Source of the DNA: Lachnospiraceae bacterium UBA1258
Lineage (GTDB): Bacteria; Bacillota; Clostridia; Lachnospirales; Lachnospiraceae
NCBI GenBank assembly: GCA_002308235.1
Contig: DBVS01000039.1
Span: 518-13,302 of the forward strand
Length of the DNA stretch: 12,785 bases
Direction: 5' to 3'
This document shows positions 1 to 6,839 of this stretch, piece after piece; within the stretch, counting starts at the first letter, position 1; every line of letters begins with the position of its first letter. A program made the translations under genes and the position numbers. Under the pieces are notes generated by a model that did no database searches, was not told the origin of the DNA, and worked only from the letters and a program-made list of their open reading frames with translations.

Positions 1-464
1 GTACCAAAAAGCACGATTCCCTGCTCCACCGGAAGACCGGAAACATGAATCCTTTCTCCGTTTAAATAGGCTCCTTCACCCTTTCTTGCCGTAAACATTT
101 CGTCAAGATAAGGATTGTATACCAGTCCCAATATGGGAACACCTTTTTCAAGCAGTGCCACGGAAATACAGCTCTGCTTATAGTCTCTTATAAAGTTGGT
201 TGTTCCGTCGATGGGATCCACCACAAAAGCAAATCCGTCGAAAATACTCGGATGAATATCCTCTTCTTCGCCCACAAATACGGCATCGGGTTTTAGTTTC
301 AGCAACCCCTCCCGGAGTTTCTCCTGAATGGCTTTGTCGTATGTCGTGACGAAATTTGCATGACCTTCTTTGGCCGTAACCATAGAAGAATCCCTGACGG
401 CCTCTGTCATAATCGAGCCGCACTCCCTCATAAGCAGTTGGATTTCTTTTTCAAGATTGATCAT
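1..464 (-). CDS. Inositol monophosphatase family protein (3' end beyond window)
   Basis: This is the N-terminal 154 residues of a Mg-dependent sugar/inositol phosphate phosphatase; the rest lies left of the window. Seen in sequence: the metal-site motif GEEE at residues 65-68 and the signature VVDPIDGTTNF at 81-91, whose Asp83 and Asp86 are metal ligands in this family. The stretch KEGHANFVTTYD (32-43) matches the family's N-terminal phosphate-side motif. No signal peptide is visible, so it is cytoplasmic. The ATG at 464 has an AAGGAAC ribosome binding site about 10 bases upstream. The gene is divergent from the DeoR-type regulator, with 73 bp between start codons. Family members dephosphorylate inositol phosphates, histidinol phosphate, PAP or other sugar phosphates, and the fragment does not tell which. 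Family assignment is firm; substrate is unknown. Confidence 0.93.
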   Translation of the reverse strand, partial: MINLEKEIQLLMRECGSIMTEAVRDSSMVTAKEGHANFVTTYDKAIQEKLREGLLKLKPDAVFVGEEEDIHPSIFDGFAFVVDPIDGTTNFIRDYKQSCISVALLEKGVPILGLVYNPYLDEMFTARKGEGAYLNGERIHVSGLPVEQGIVLFG

Positions 465-478
465 TTTTTATTTGTTCC

Positions 479-506
479 TTGGGTTTTCGAAAATAATTGA
501 TATAAT
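479..506 (+). promoter_or_regulatory. Sigma-A-type promoter of the DeoR-family gene
   Basis: A perfect -10 hexamer TATAAT lies at 501-506, with a weak -35 TTGGGT at 479-484 and a 16 bp spacer. Transcription would start near 513, giving a leader of about 25 bases with the ribosome binding site AAAGGAG at 524-530. The start site falls inside the repeat operator described separately, which suits autorepression. The -10 box is convincing; the -35 is inferred from spacing. Confidence 0.6.
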
Positions 507-507
507 A

Positions 508-523
508 TAATCAAATTCAATCA
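508..523 (-). promoter_or_regulatory. Direct-repeat operator candidate at the DeoR promoter
   Basis: Read on the - strand, TGATTG (523-518) is followed ten bases later by TGATTA (513-508), that is TGATTGAATTTGATTA. A 15-base segment of it differs by only one base from a segment upstream of the neighbouring membrane hydrolase gene (3361-3375). The site overlaps the expected transcription start of the regulator and also lies between the two divergent starts, so it could affect the IMPase gene as well. That the DeoR protein binds here is inference, based on sharing between two promoters and proximity to the regulator gene. Confidence 0.5.
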
Positions 524-537
524 AAGGAGTTAAGTCT

Positions 538-1287
538 ATGCTTCAGGCAGACAGATGTGCAAAAATTTACGAGATCATCAAAGATAAGAAAAGCGTAACC
601 GTCCAATTCTTGAGCAAACACCTCTACGCTTCCGAGGCTACCATTCGTCGTGACCTTGAAGCCATGGAAAAGCAAAACCTCTTGAAACGTGTCTGGGGCG
701 GTGCCATGCTTCCGACAGTAGACAGAGACATTCCTCCCTTTGTCAGAGAGCAGACCAACATAGCGGCCAAAGAAAAAATGGCCAAAATTGCCAGCCGTTT
801 CCTTAAAAATTCCTGTTCCATCTTTATGGAAAGCAGCTCTTCCAATCTTCTTTTAATTCCGTATCTTAGGTATTACAAAAATATCGTGGTAATAACAAGT
901 TCCCTGCGGGTAAGCAGGTTAACCGCGGAGCAGACCACAGCCTCCATCTATCTTCTGGGAGGACAGGTCTACGAGGGCGCGATTCTTACGGGACACCAGG
1001 CGGTGGAATCCGTAAAACAGTACCACACGGATCTTATGTTCTTTTCCTGCAGCGGTATAACGGCAAACGCGGGTTTGACGAGTATCGAACCCAAAGTTAT
1101 GGAAGTGAGCCGCGAGATGATGCGCCATACCAAAAAGAAAATACTGCTTTGCGATACAAGTAAGGTCGGCAAAGAGACACTGCTGACTCTTGCCGACCTC
1201 ACAGTTCCCGATTATGTGATCATGGAACGCACGCCTGACGACCCGGAGCTTGTTAAGGCTCTGGGCGACAGGTTGATAACAGAATAA
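538..1287 (+). CDS. DeoR/GlpR-family transcriptional regulator
   Basis: A 249-residue protein of the usual family length. The N-terminal winged helix-turn-helix (about residues 6-58) has the DeoR signature SEATIRRDLEAMEKQNLLKR followed by the wing WGGA. The C-terminal DeoRC sensor domain, related to sugar-phosphate isomerase folds, shows the conserved ITSSLRVSRL, YLLGGQ and LLCDTSKVGKE blocks. DeoR proteins are generally repressors that respond to a phosphorylated sugar or nucleoside intermediate. The loop that normally reads like D-S/G-T-T is MESSSSN here, so the ligand may be atypical. The ATG at 538 has AAAGGAG at 524-530. The gene converges with the membrane hydrolase gene (7 bases between stops). 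Shared repeats upstream of both suggest autoregulation and control of that gene. Family is certain; effector and targets are inferred. Confidence 0.95.
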   Translation: MLQADRCAKIYEIIKDKKSVTVQFLSKHLYASEATIRRDLEAMEKQNLLKRVWGGAMLPTVDRDIPPFVREQTNIAAKEKMAKIASRFLKNSCSIFMESSSSNLLLIPYLRYYKNIVVITSSLRVSRLTAEQTTASIYLLGGQVYEGAILTGHQAVESVKQYHTDLMFFSCSGITANAGLTSIEPKVMEVSREMMRHTKKKILLCDTSKVGKETLLTLADLTVPDYVIMERTPDDPELVKALGDRLITE

Positions 1288-1294
1288 TTTCCGC

Positions 1295-3220
1295 TTAGAA
1301 GTGGAACATAAAGTCAGATGAGTGACGGGTGATCGCAACTGCCATGATACCGATGATGGCTGCATTAATAAGTGCGCCCGCCCAGACATTCTTTGTCTTC
1401 TTATATGCGATACGTCCGGTAATGGCAATGAAGATCATGGGTGCAAACAGGTTGAATGCCATGATACTGGGATCTCCGTCGGGGTGCTTGAGCACGCCGG
1501 TCTTGATAACGGTAGCGTAGTTGACCCAGGTCATAACGCCGATGGGCAGAAGGTTTGCCAGCGCACAGAAGGTTGTCGAAAGCCATTCCGGAACATCCCT
1601 GTACCGGGTCTGTGAATTGAGCAATGCGTTGGGTACCATCATAACGATCCAGATAGGCAGGTACTTAAGCAGTATATCGGGCAGCCATACGTATCTGGGA
1701 ACGCCCACAACATAAACCGCTATACCGAACTGTACCCCGAATCCGTAGAATGCGATCATCTGGGGAATGTACATGATAAGCACTACCGTTGCCGCAAAAA
1801 GAACGGTCTTCATGAAATGCTTTCCGCTTTCAAATGCGGCGTTTGCAAATACGTTTACGCGCTCTTCTTCTTTGTAAAGGATGCGAACAAGCAGCTGCTT
1901 TACAAGAAGCATAAATGTGGTAAACAGTCCTACGCAGAAGGTCCACCATGCAATACCGTTTACAACGGGAGCGGTGTAGCTGGTGCTGTCAAATATTGCG
2001 GAACCCTTTGTATAGCAAGGGAAGTAGGTAAATACAGGGAAGAGGATAAGCGGGATAAATACCACAACTATCATTACCCATTCGCGCCAGTCCTTAATGG
2101 ACGGAAGCTTCGAAATGTCATCGGACTTTCTCTTAAGATCCGCAAAGAGCTTGGTCTCAAGAAGAAGGCTGATAAGCAATACTGCCGATGCGAAGAAAGC
2201 AAGCATGCCAAGGAGCTGGAATGCGGTGGCAAGGGGCCATATCTGACTCTTGGGTGAAATGTACTTTGCACCGTAAGGTGTTCCGAAAGCAGCGTAGAAG
2301 AATTCAATGGAAAGTCTGGTACCTTCAAGAGAAAATACCGCTGCGGGGTGGGTATAACCGGGGTTGCAGATGGAAACCGCTTTGTCTGCTCCGAGGGCGT
2401 TGCCTTCAGAAGGCTTGGCAATGGGGCCGTCCGCACCATACCACTGGCCGTCCGTAACCACGGCATCGGAGAAACCGGGATACATACGCTGAACCAGCAT
2501 GGAAGCAAAGGGTGTATCAAGGAAATGACTTGCGCTGAAGAAATTGGTATCAAGTTCGTCGCACTTACCTACGGCAACTCTCCAGATGAAGTTCTCCGTA
2601 AGCTCGGGAGAAAGAAACAGTGCGGCAATGGTACCGGATGAACAGAACCATGCTCTTACATGATTGTTCGATTCAGCCCCATTCACAATAGCAAGAGTAT
2701 TGGAGCAGTTAAGATCGCCTGCGCTGTGGCCCGTAAGACCTACGCGGTCGATATCAACAAAATCAAGGCTCATTGCATATTCAACCGCAGCCAGGCAGCC
2801 TTCGGTGCCCTTTGTGTGATCGTTTACGGAAACATCGGAACGTCCGTGACCCGCAAGGTCATAAGCGATAACGACAAATCCTCTGCGGCTCAGTTCCTCA
2901 AGGTTAAAGAGCTGCATTTCTTTGGTATTGTTGTAACCGTGAGCGCAAACGACGGCGGGAGCGGGATGCTCTTTTGTGGCGTTCTTCGGAACGTATACCG
3001 TGAAACTGAACTGTGAAGTCGCATCGGTGTCAAAAAGAACGTCAACCGTTCTGCCGTTTCTTGCGACATTCTCAGAAATCATAGTAGCCAATTTGGAAAG
3101 GGGAATATTGTAGGTTGAAACCTTTACCTTTCCGAAGGAGGATGCAACAAGATTAGCGCCGACCATGCTCACGATAAAGCAAATAGCTAAGATGATGCAC
3201 CAGGTTGTTTTCTTCTTCAT
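1295..3220 (-). CDS. Membrane-anchored alpha/beta hydrolase with C-terminal multi-pass membrane domain
   Basis: A 641-residue protein. A single hydrophobic segment (residues about 6-27) should act as signal anchor and place the next domain outside. Residues about 70-315 are an alpha/beta hydrolase: CAHGY oxyanion region (92-96), YDLAGHGRS (120-128), nucleophile elbow GHSAG with Ser166, and a likely catalytic His291 in GYTHP. From about residue 328 to the end there are roughly eight hydrophobic segments with short loops. Members of this hydrolase superfamily cleave esters or peptides; the substrate cannot be read from sequence. I chose the ATG at 3220 because AAAGGAG precedes it by 6 bases; an in-frame extension to 3286 has no ribosome binding site and is not typical before a signal anchor. 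The gene stands alone, probably controlled by the TGATTG repeats upstream. Hydrolase fold is firm; the membrane half belongs to no family I recognise. Confidence 0.88.
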   Translation of the reverse strand: MKKKTTWCIILAICFIVSMVGANLVASSFGKVKVSTYNIPLSKLATMISENVARNGRTVDVLFDTDATSQFSFTVYVPKNATKEHPAPAVVCAHGYNNTKEMQLFNLEELSRRGFVVIAYDLAGHGRSDVSVNDHTKGTEGCLAAVEYAMSLDFVDIDRVGLTGHSAGDLNCSNTLAIVNGAESNNHVRAWFCSSGTIAALFLSPELTENFIWRVAVGKCDELDTNFFSASHFLDTPFASMLVQRMYPGFSDAVVTDGQWYGADGPIAKPSEGNALGADKAVSICNPGYTHPAAVFSLEGTRLSIEFFYAAFGTPYGAKYISPKSQIWPLATAFQLLGMLAFFASAVLLISLLLETKLFADLKRKSDDISKLPSIKDWREWVMIVVVFIPLILFPVFTYFPCYTKGSAIFDSTSYTAPVVNGIAWWTFCVGLFTTFMLLVKQLLVRILYKEEERVNVFANAAFESGKHFMKTVLFAATVVLIMYIPQMIAFYGFGVQFGIAVYVVGVPRYVWLPDILLKYLPIWIVMMVPNALLNSQTRYRDVPEWLSTTFCALANLLPIGVMTWVNYATVIKTGVLKHPDGDPSIMAFNLFAPMIFIAITGRIAYKKTKNVWAGALINAAIIGIMAVAITRHSSDFMFHF

Positions 3221-3348
3221 GAGAGTCTCCTTTGTAATATTTGATGGAACGCTGCAGCCGTCCCTCCGTAAATATAGTCGCACCAATAAAGCCTGCTGTC
3301 ACTCCTTGACGCAGAAATTGAACAAATACTTAAAATAACGCAAAAATT

Positions 3349-3375
3349 CGATCAAAAATCAATCAAATCCAATCA
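3349..3375 (-). promoter_or_regulatory. Three-unit TGATTG operator candidate upstream of the membrane hydrolase
   Basis: On the - strand, TGATTG (3375-3370), TGATTG (3365-3360) and TGATCG (3354-3349) recur at steps of 10 and 11 bases, so all three fall on one face of the helix. The first fifteen bases differ at a single position from the repeat in the DeoR promoter (508-523). It is probably a binding site of that regulator. It could also influence the divergent EAL gene, whose -10 box lies about 65 bp away. Binding is inferred, not shown. Confidence 0.5.
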
Positions 3376-3413
3376 TCCGTTTTTTGAATTCTTCGTTTTT
3401 CTCCCATATTACG

Positions 3414-3462
3414 TGTAATAGTACGCTAATGGTTTCCGCATATAATATTCCGTACTGTTACA
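3414..3462 (+). promoter_or_regulatory. Promoter of the EAL gene with flanking inverted repeats
   Basis: A perfect -10 box TATAAT occupies 3441-3446; no good -35 is present, which suggests dependence on an activator. It is bracketed by GTAATAGTAC (3415-3424) and GTACTGTTAC (3452-3461), an inverted repeat with one mismatch (11 of 12 positions if extended to TGTAAYAGTACG). Each copy is itself a GTA-N4-TAC dyad, so they look like two operator sites about 37 bp apart centre to centre, one near the -35 and one near the transcription start. The regulator is unknown. Confidence 0.45.
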
Positions 3463-3525
3463 GACTTTTCATCGTTTTCCTTCTTTTTCATGGGAAGGAA
3501 CCTGTGGTTTTTTGAGGAAACACGC

Positions 3526-5643
3526 ATGTCCAAAAATCTTTTCACAATACTTGCCGATAAACCGGCTTCCGTGGAAGAAAACGCTCTTATCGAAGAGCTT
3601 AAAAGAGTGATCGAAGCCGCCGACTGCGAATGCAGGATCCTTCCTGCCGTGGACAGGCTTGGAGAATCCGAGACCAAAGAGGCTTTAAAATACTATTCCG
3701 CCGATGCGGTGATTTTTGCGGGCTCCAGGGGAAGTGCCCTCGTAAACGCCCTCAGAAAAGAAAGCATCGCCGCTCTATCCTCTGTAGAAAAAGCAGAGCT
3801 TAATTCTGTTTCGGGAATTCTCGATAAAAACCTTCTTACCTATCATTTCCAGCCCATCGTGAGCGCCGCGACCGGCCAAATTTACGGTTACGAAGCTCTT
3901 ATGCGCCCCACAAGCGGCGAAGACCACCTGACACCCCACAAAATCCTTAAGTATGCGGATCTCCTCGGTCGTCTCGGAGATGTGGAGAAATGCACCTTTT
4001 ACAACATTCTTTGTCTTATCGACAAGCGTTCCGAAGAGCTTGAACACCGGCCTGTTTTCATAAACAGTATCCCCGGTGCGCGTCTTTTGCCCGACGATTA
4101 CCTTGATATCGAGTCTTCCCTTCTCGATCACTCCGAAGATGTGGTCATCGAAATAACTGAGCAGACCGAAGCCGACGAAACCACCATCAAGGCCATAAAG
4201 AAACGCTACGAACAGCTGGGCATAAAGCTTGCTTTGGACGACTACGGCGCAGGCTATTCCAACGTCATCAATCTCCTTCAGTATGTGCCCGAATACGTAA
4301 AGATCGACCATTCTCTCATCAACGAGATCAACAAGCATCCGAAAAAGCAGCGTTTTGTCCGTGAGATCATCGATTTCTGCCATGATAACGATATCCTTGC
4401 TTTGGCGGAAGGCGTTGAAACCTGGACCGAGCTTCGCTATGTGGTAAGAATGGGCGTTGACCTTATTCAGGGCTTCTATACCGCCATGCCTTCACCGGAG
4501 ATCATCCGGGAGATTGAAAACGACGTAAAGCGCGAGATCTTAAGATACAGAAGCGAATACAATTCAGGGAAAAAGCAGCAGGTATTCATTGCCGACGACA
4601 CGGGAAGGATCGCGTTAAGTTCCCTTGCAAAGGCAGGCTACAGCTGTATCCTCATCGGAAAAGACGACAGGGAGAGTTCGGATGTCACCCTGGCGGGAAG
4701 GTCGGGACTTGTTGCAAACGGTCACGTGGAGATTTCCGCAAATTATACGGGAAAACTCATTCTTGAAAACGCCGCGCTGGCCAGCATGCACGGCGAAGCC
4801 TGCATAGAACTGGGTGAAAACAGCGACGTGACTCTCGTTCTCATAGGAGACAACAGGCTTGAACGGGGCGGAATAAAGGTTCCCGCTTCTTCCTCTTTGA
4901 CACTTCTTGGCGGAGGAAATCTCAATATCTTTCTTGATGCGGAAAATTCCTACGGAATAGGAAACGATCTCAATTCCGGAAACGGAAAGATCGCCTTTAA
5001 TCAGGACGGTCTGATTTCCATAGATGTCAAGGGTACCTCGGGTATTGCCGTAGGTTCGGGACTTGGCGGAGAGATTTCCGTAAAGCGCGGCAAATATCTC
5101 ATAAACGTAAACTGCAACAGCGGAGTGTGCATGGGAAGCTTTTCGGGCCCTCAGGAAATAAATATCTCCGACTGCGAATTCGAAATGAACATAGCCGTCA
5201 CCAAAGGCGTCGGTATCGGCTCTCTTACAGGCAGTTCCAAGGTTACGGCGGCCAACAGTCTTATCAAATGCAACGCTGAAGGTACAGAGGTCTCTTCCTA
5301 CGGCTCTCTTACGGGAGAAGACTGCGCCGTTAAGTTCAGCGACGGCGTATATTACAGCGATATGAAGGGCGAATACATCACCGCTGTCGGTTCCCTTCAC
5401 GGAAGTACCGATTTTTCGCAGGAAAGGGCCACCCTGAAAATACTGGGAAGCGGAGCCAACGCCCTGGCTTTCGGCGGATTGAACGAAAACACCCGCATGG
5501 ACCTTTCAAGCTCAGATGTTTCGGTCGAACTCATGACAGCCACTCACAAAGACACCTTTGCTCCCGAAGAAAACCTTAACATCCGAAACGGAAAATACCG
5601 GTTCATGGTCAACGGATATCCATATAATCATGAAATTAAATAA
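3526..5643 (+). CDS. c-di-GMP phosphodiesterase (EAL) fused to a C-terminal beta-solenoid
   Basis: A 705-residue protein with no signal peptide or membrane segment, so presumably cytosolic. Residues 1-95 are an unrecognised alpha/beta region. Residues about 100-335 form an EAL domain with the metal and catalytic residues in place: Glu123 (YEALMR), Asn180 (FIN), Glu209 (IEITE), Asp238-Asp239 (LALDDYGAGYS), Lys259 (VKID), Glu295 (AEGVET) and Gln315 (LIQGF). It should therefore hydrolyse cyclic di-GMP to pGpG. Residues about 350-470 lead into Gly/Asn-rich strands (SDVTL, VTLVLIGDNRL, SSLTLLGGG), then seven repeats of 27-30 residues (475-676) typical of parallel beta-helix proteins of the carbohydrate-binding type. 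The start at 3526 has GAGG 8 bases upstream; the in-frame ATG at 3490 has no ribosome binding site. EAL activity is well supported; the solenoid's role is unknown. I do not recall this fusion as a described class. Confidence 0.9.
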   Translation: MSKNLFTILADKPASVEENALIEELKRVIEAADCECRILPAVDRLGESETKEALKYYSADAVIFAGSRGSALVNALRKESIAALSSVEKAELNSVSGILDKNLLTYHFQPIVSAATGQIYGYEALMRPTSGEDHLTPHKILKYADLLGRLGDVEKCTFYNILCLIDKRSEELEHRPVFINSIPGARLLPDDYLDIESSLLDHSEDVVIEITEQTEADETTIKAIKKRYEQLGIKLALDDYGAGYSNVINLLQYVPEYVKIDHSLINEINKHPKKQRFVREIIDFCHDNDILALAEGVETWTELRYVVRMGVDLIQGFYTAMPSPEIIREIENDVKREILRYRSEYNSGKKQQVFIADDTGRIALSSLAKAGYSCILIGKDDRESSDVTLAGRSGLVANGHVEISANYTGKLILENAALASMHGEACIELGENSDVTLVLIGDNRLERGGIKVPASSSLTLLGGGNLNIFLDAENSYGIGNDLNSGNGKIAFNQDGLISIDVKGTSGIAVGSGLGGEISVKRGKYLINVNCNSGVCMGSFSGPQEINISDCEFEMNIAVTKGVGIGSLTGSSKVTAANSLIKCNAEGTEVSSYGSLTGEDCAVKFSDGVYYSDMKGEYITAVGSLHGSTDFSQERATLKILGSGANALAFGGLNENTRMDLSSSDVSVELMTATHKDTFAPEENLNIRNGKYRFMVNGYPYNHEIK
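4948..5553 (+). repeat. Seven tandem 27-30-residue beta-solenoid repeats in the EAL protein
   Basis: The encoded repeats begin at residues 475, 505, 532, 561, 590, 619 and 648, and the last five are 29 residues each. Their opening turns align: YGIGNDLNSGN, IAVGSGLGG, VCMGSFSG, VGIGSLTG, SYGSLTG, AVGSLHG and AFGGLNEN. Each is followed by one short beta-strand pattern near position 12 and another near position 20. Such regular coils fit a right-handed parallel beta-helix with one turn per repeat. The repetition is at protein level; the DNA copies are well diverged, so this is an old expansion rather than a recent duplication. Confidence 0.75.
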
Positions 5644-5652
5644 AAAGTATGC

Positions 5653-5699
5653 TATAATGATTCATGTATTTTAATTCCTGCAGATACGGAGGGGCAGAC
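5653..5699 (+). promoter_or_regulatory. Promoter and ribosome binding site deciding the YhfC-family start
   Basis: A perfect extended -10 (TATGCTATAAT, hexamer at 5653-5658) lies just after the EAL stop codon, so transcription would begin near 5665. An in-frame ATG at 5664 therefore falls at or before the transcript start. The ATG at 5700 is preceded by GGAGGGG (5688-5694) at correct spacing and is the true start. The -35 region is poor. Confidence 0.65.
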
Positions 5700-6521
5700 A
5701 TGGATCTTTCGGGGTACACAATTTCCGCACAATCGGTCAGTAATATAGCAATCACTCTTTTTTCCGCAATCATCATTCCTCTCGGCGCAATGGTCGTCTG
5801 GAAGATCTTATCCAAAGCCAGGATTTCTTCGTTCCTTTTCGGAGCGGGCACATTCCTTGCATTTGCTTTCATACTCGAGTCAATGCTTCACAGATTTGTT
5901 ATCTCGACACTGGGCGAAGAGTTCATCAACACCCACGTGATATTCTACGTGATCTACGGTGCTTTCGCCGCAGGCATTTTTGAGGAGGTCGGGCGCTTCC
6001 TTGTTATGCGCTTTGTGATGAAACCGGATCTCCCCAAGAAAGAATCCATCATGTTCGGTATCGGACACGGCGGCATCGAATGCATCCTGATCGTTGCTTT
6101 TTCCTACATAGGAAACCTTGCCATCGCCACAATGTTAAATTCCGGCAATGCAAACAGCCTTCTTGAAGGTCTCGATGAGGCCCAGCAGACTGCTCTCGTT
6201 ACAAGTGTCCAAACCCTTGCCACATCGCCTTCCTATATTTTTCTGGTTCCCATCTTTGAACGTATCGTGGCCATCACTTTCCACGTTTGCTTATCATATC
6301 TTGTCTTCCGCGGGGTACGGGATTCAAAGCCCGTAACGGTCGTTTACGCTGTTCTGCTCCACGCGGCCATGGACGGATCAATGTCGGCAATTTCAATACT
6401 GACAAAATCCACTCTCATCACCGAGATCTATCTCCTCGTATTTACCGCCGTTGTCGCATTTTTCACCGTGAAAGCATATTTGAAAGACCTTGATGTAAAG
6501 AAAGAACCGGCAAAAAGTTAA
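5700..6521 (+). CDS. YhfC-family (CPBP-related) intramembrane protease
   Basis: A 273-residue, strongly hydrophobic protein with about seven membrane segments. It carries the set of polar residues expected in membrane for the YhfC family, distant relatives of CPBP (CAAX-protease and bacteriocin-processing) proteases: Glu95-Glu96 with Arg99 (GIFEEVGRF), His123 and Glu127 (FGIGHGGIE), Glu187-Arg188 and His195 (FERIVAITFH), and His221 with Asp225 (LLHAAMDG). These could form the glutamate/histidine active site. The substrate is not known for this family. It starts 56 bases after the EAL stop and has its own promoter, so it is an independent unit, though read-through from the EAL gene is possible as no terminator lies between. 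The last codons abut a gene remnant. Family assignment is confident; protease activity is family inference. Confidence 0.85.
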   Translation: MDLSGYTISAQSVSNIAITLFSAIIIPLGAMVVWKILSKARISSFLFGAGTFLAFAFILESMLHRFVISTLGEEFINTHVIFYVIYGAFAAGIFEEVGRFLVMRFVMKPDLPKKESIMFGIGHGGIECILIVAFSYIGNLAIATMLNSGNANSLLEGLDEAQQTALVTSVQTLATSPSYIFLVPIFERIVAITFHVCLSYLVFRGVRDSKPVTVVYAVLLHAAMDGSMSAISILTKSTLITEIYLLVFTAVVAFFTVKAYLKDLDVKKEPAKS

Positions 6522-6522
6522 C

Positions 6523-6813
6523 AGTCCGGGCTGGGACAATACGGTCATTTGGGTTTACTCCGATACTCCCGCAGGCAAACCCGAAGCCTACAGTGACTTA
6601 AGATGGCAGGTTCTTTATGACCTTCCCGCCGGGATCGGCATAAGCTGCTGCTATCCCGATTATGTCAGAGACGCCCTGATGGATGGAAACCTGAAATCCG
6701 GATACATTGCCACCGTAACAGACGGAACCATCGACCATATGCTGGCCGACGATCCCGCTTTTTCCGTCATCGGAAGAGATTCGGCTGTTACGATGTATAA
6801 AAGGGATCGGTGA
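6523..6813 (+). pseudogene. 3' remnant of an unidentified protein-coding gene
   Basis: An open frame of 96 codons ends in TGA at 6811-6813 but has no start. Upstream it meets stops at 6481 and 6496 inside the YhfC gene, and the first in-frame ATG is at 6688 with no ribosome binding site. The encoded text is protein-like (SPGWDNTVIWVYSD, QVLYDLPAGIGISCCYPDYV, KSGYIATVTDG, SVIGRDSAVTMYKRD) and resembles the C-terminal tail of large polytopic glycosyltransferase-like membrane proteins of Clostridia, a tentative likeness. The frame begins exactly where the YhfC gene ends, which points to a deletion or rearrangement that removed the 5' portion. Alternatively it is a leaderless small gene, which I consider unlikely. 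Confidence 0.6.
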
Positions 6814-6839
6814 TCAACAGCATTTCTTTGCAGGACAGA

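Larger units (their letters stand above)
3221..3525. other. Divergent regulatory intergenic region
   Basis: About 305 bases without a gene separate the hydrolase start and the EAL gene start. It holds a ribosome binding site and a long leader for the hydrolase (- strand), the three-unit TGATTG repeat at 3349-3375, and the EAL promoter with flanking dyads at 3414-3462. A further in-frame extension of the hydrolase reading frame reaches 3286 but shows no coding signals. No clear -10/-35 pair was found for the hydrolase on the - strand; TTGATC at 3355-3350 could serve as a -35 that overlaps the repeat. Confidence 0.6.

Noticed and set aside
1288..1294. Possible bidirectional terminator between the DeoR and hydrolase stops
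   Set aside because: Only seven bases separate the stops and no stem with a T tract is visible around them.
3221..3286. N-terminal extension of the membrane hydrolase to 3286
   Set aside because: The ATG at 3220 has a strong AAAGGAG and is directly followed by a normal lysine-rich signal anchor; the extension has neither.
4615..5400. Long open frame on the - strand opposite the EAL protein's solenoid region
   Set aside because: It is antisense to a well-supported gene, its product has no recognisable motifs, and it has no promoter or ribosome binding site of note. It reflects codon bias of the + strand gene.
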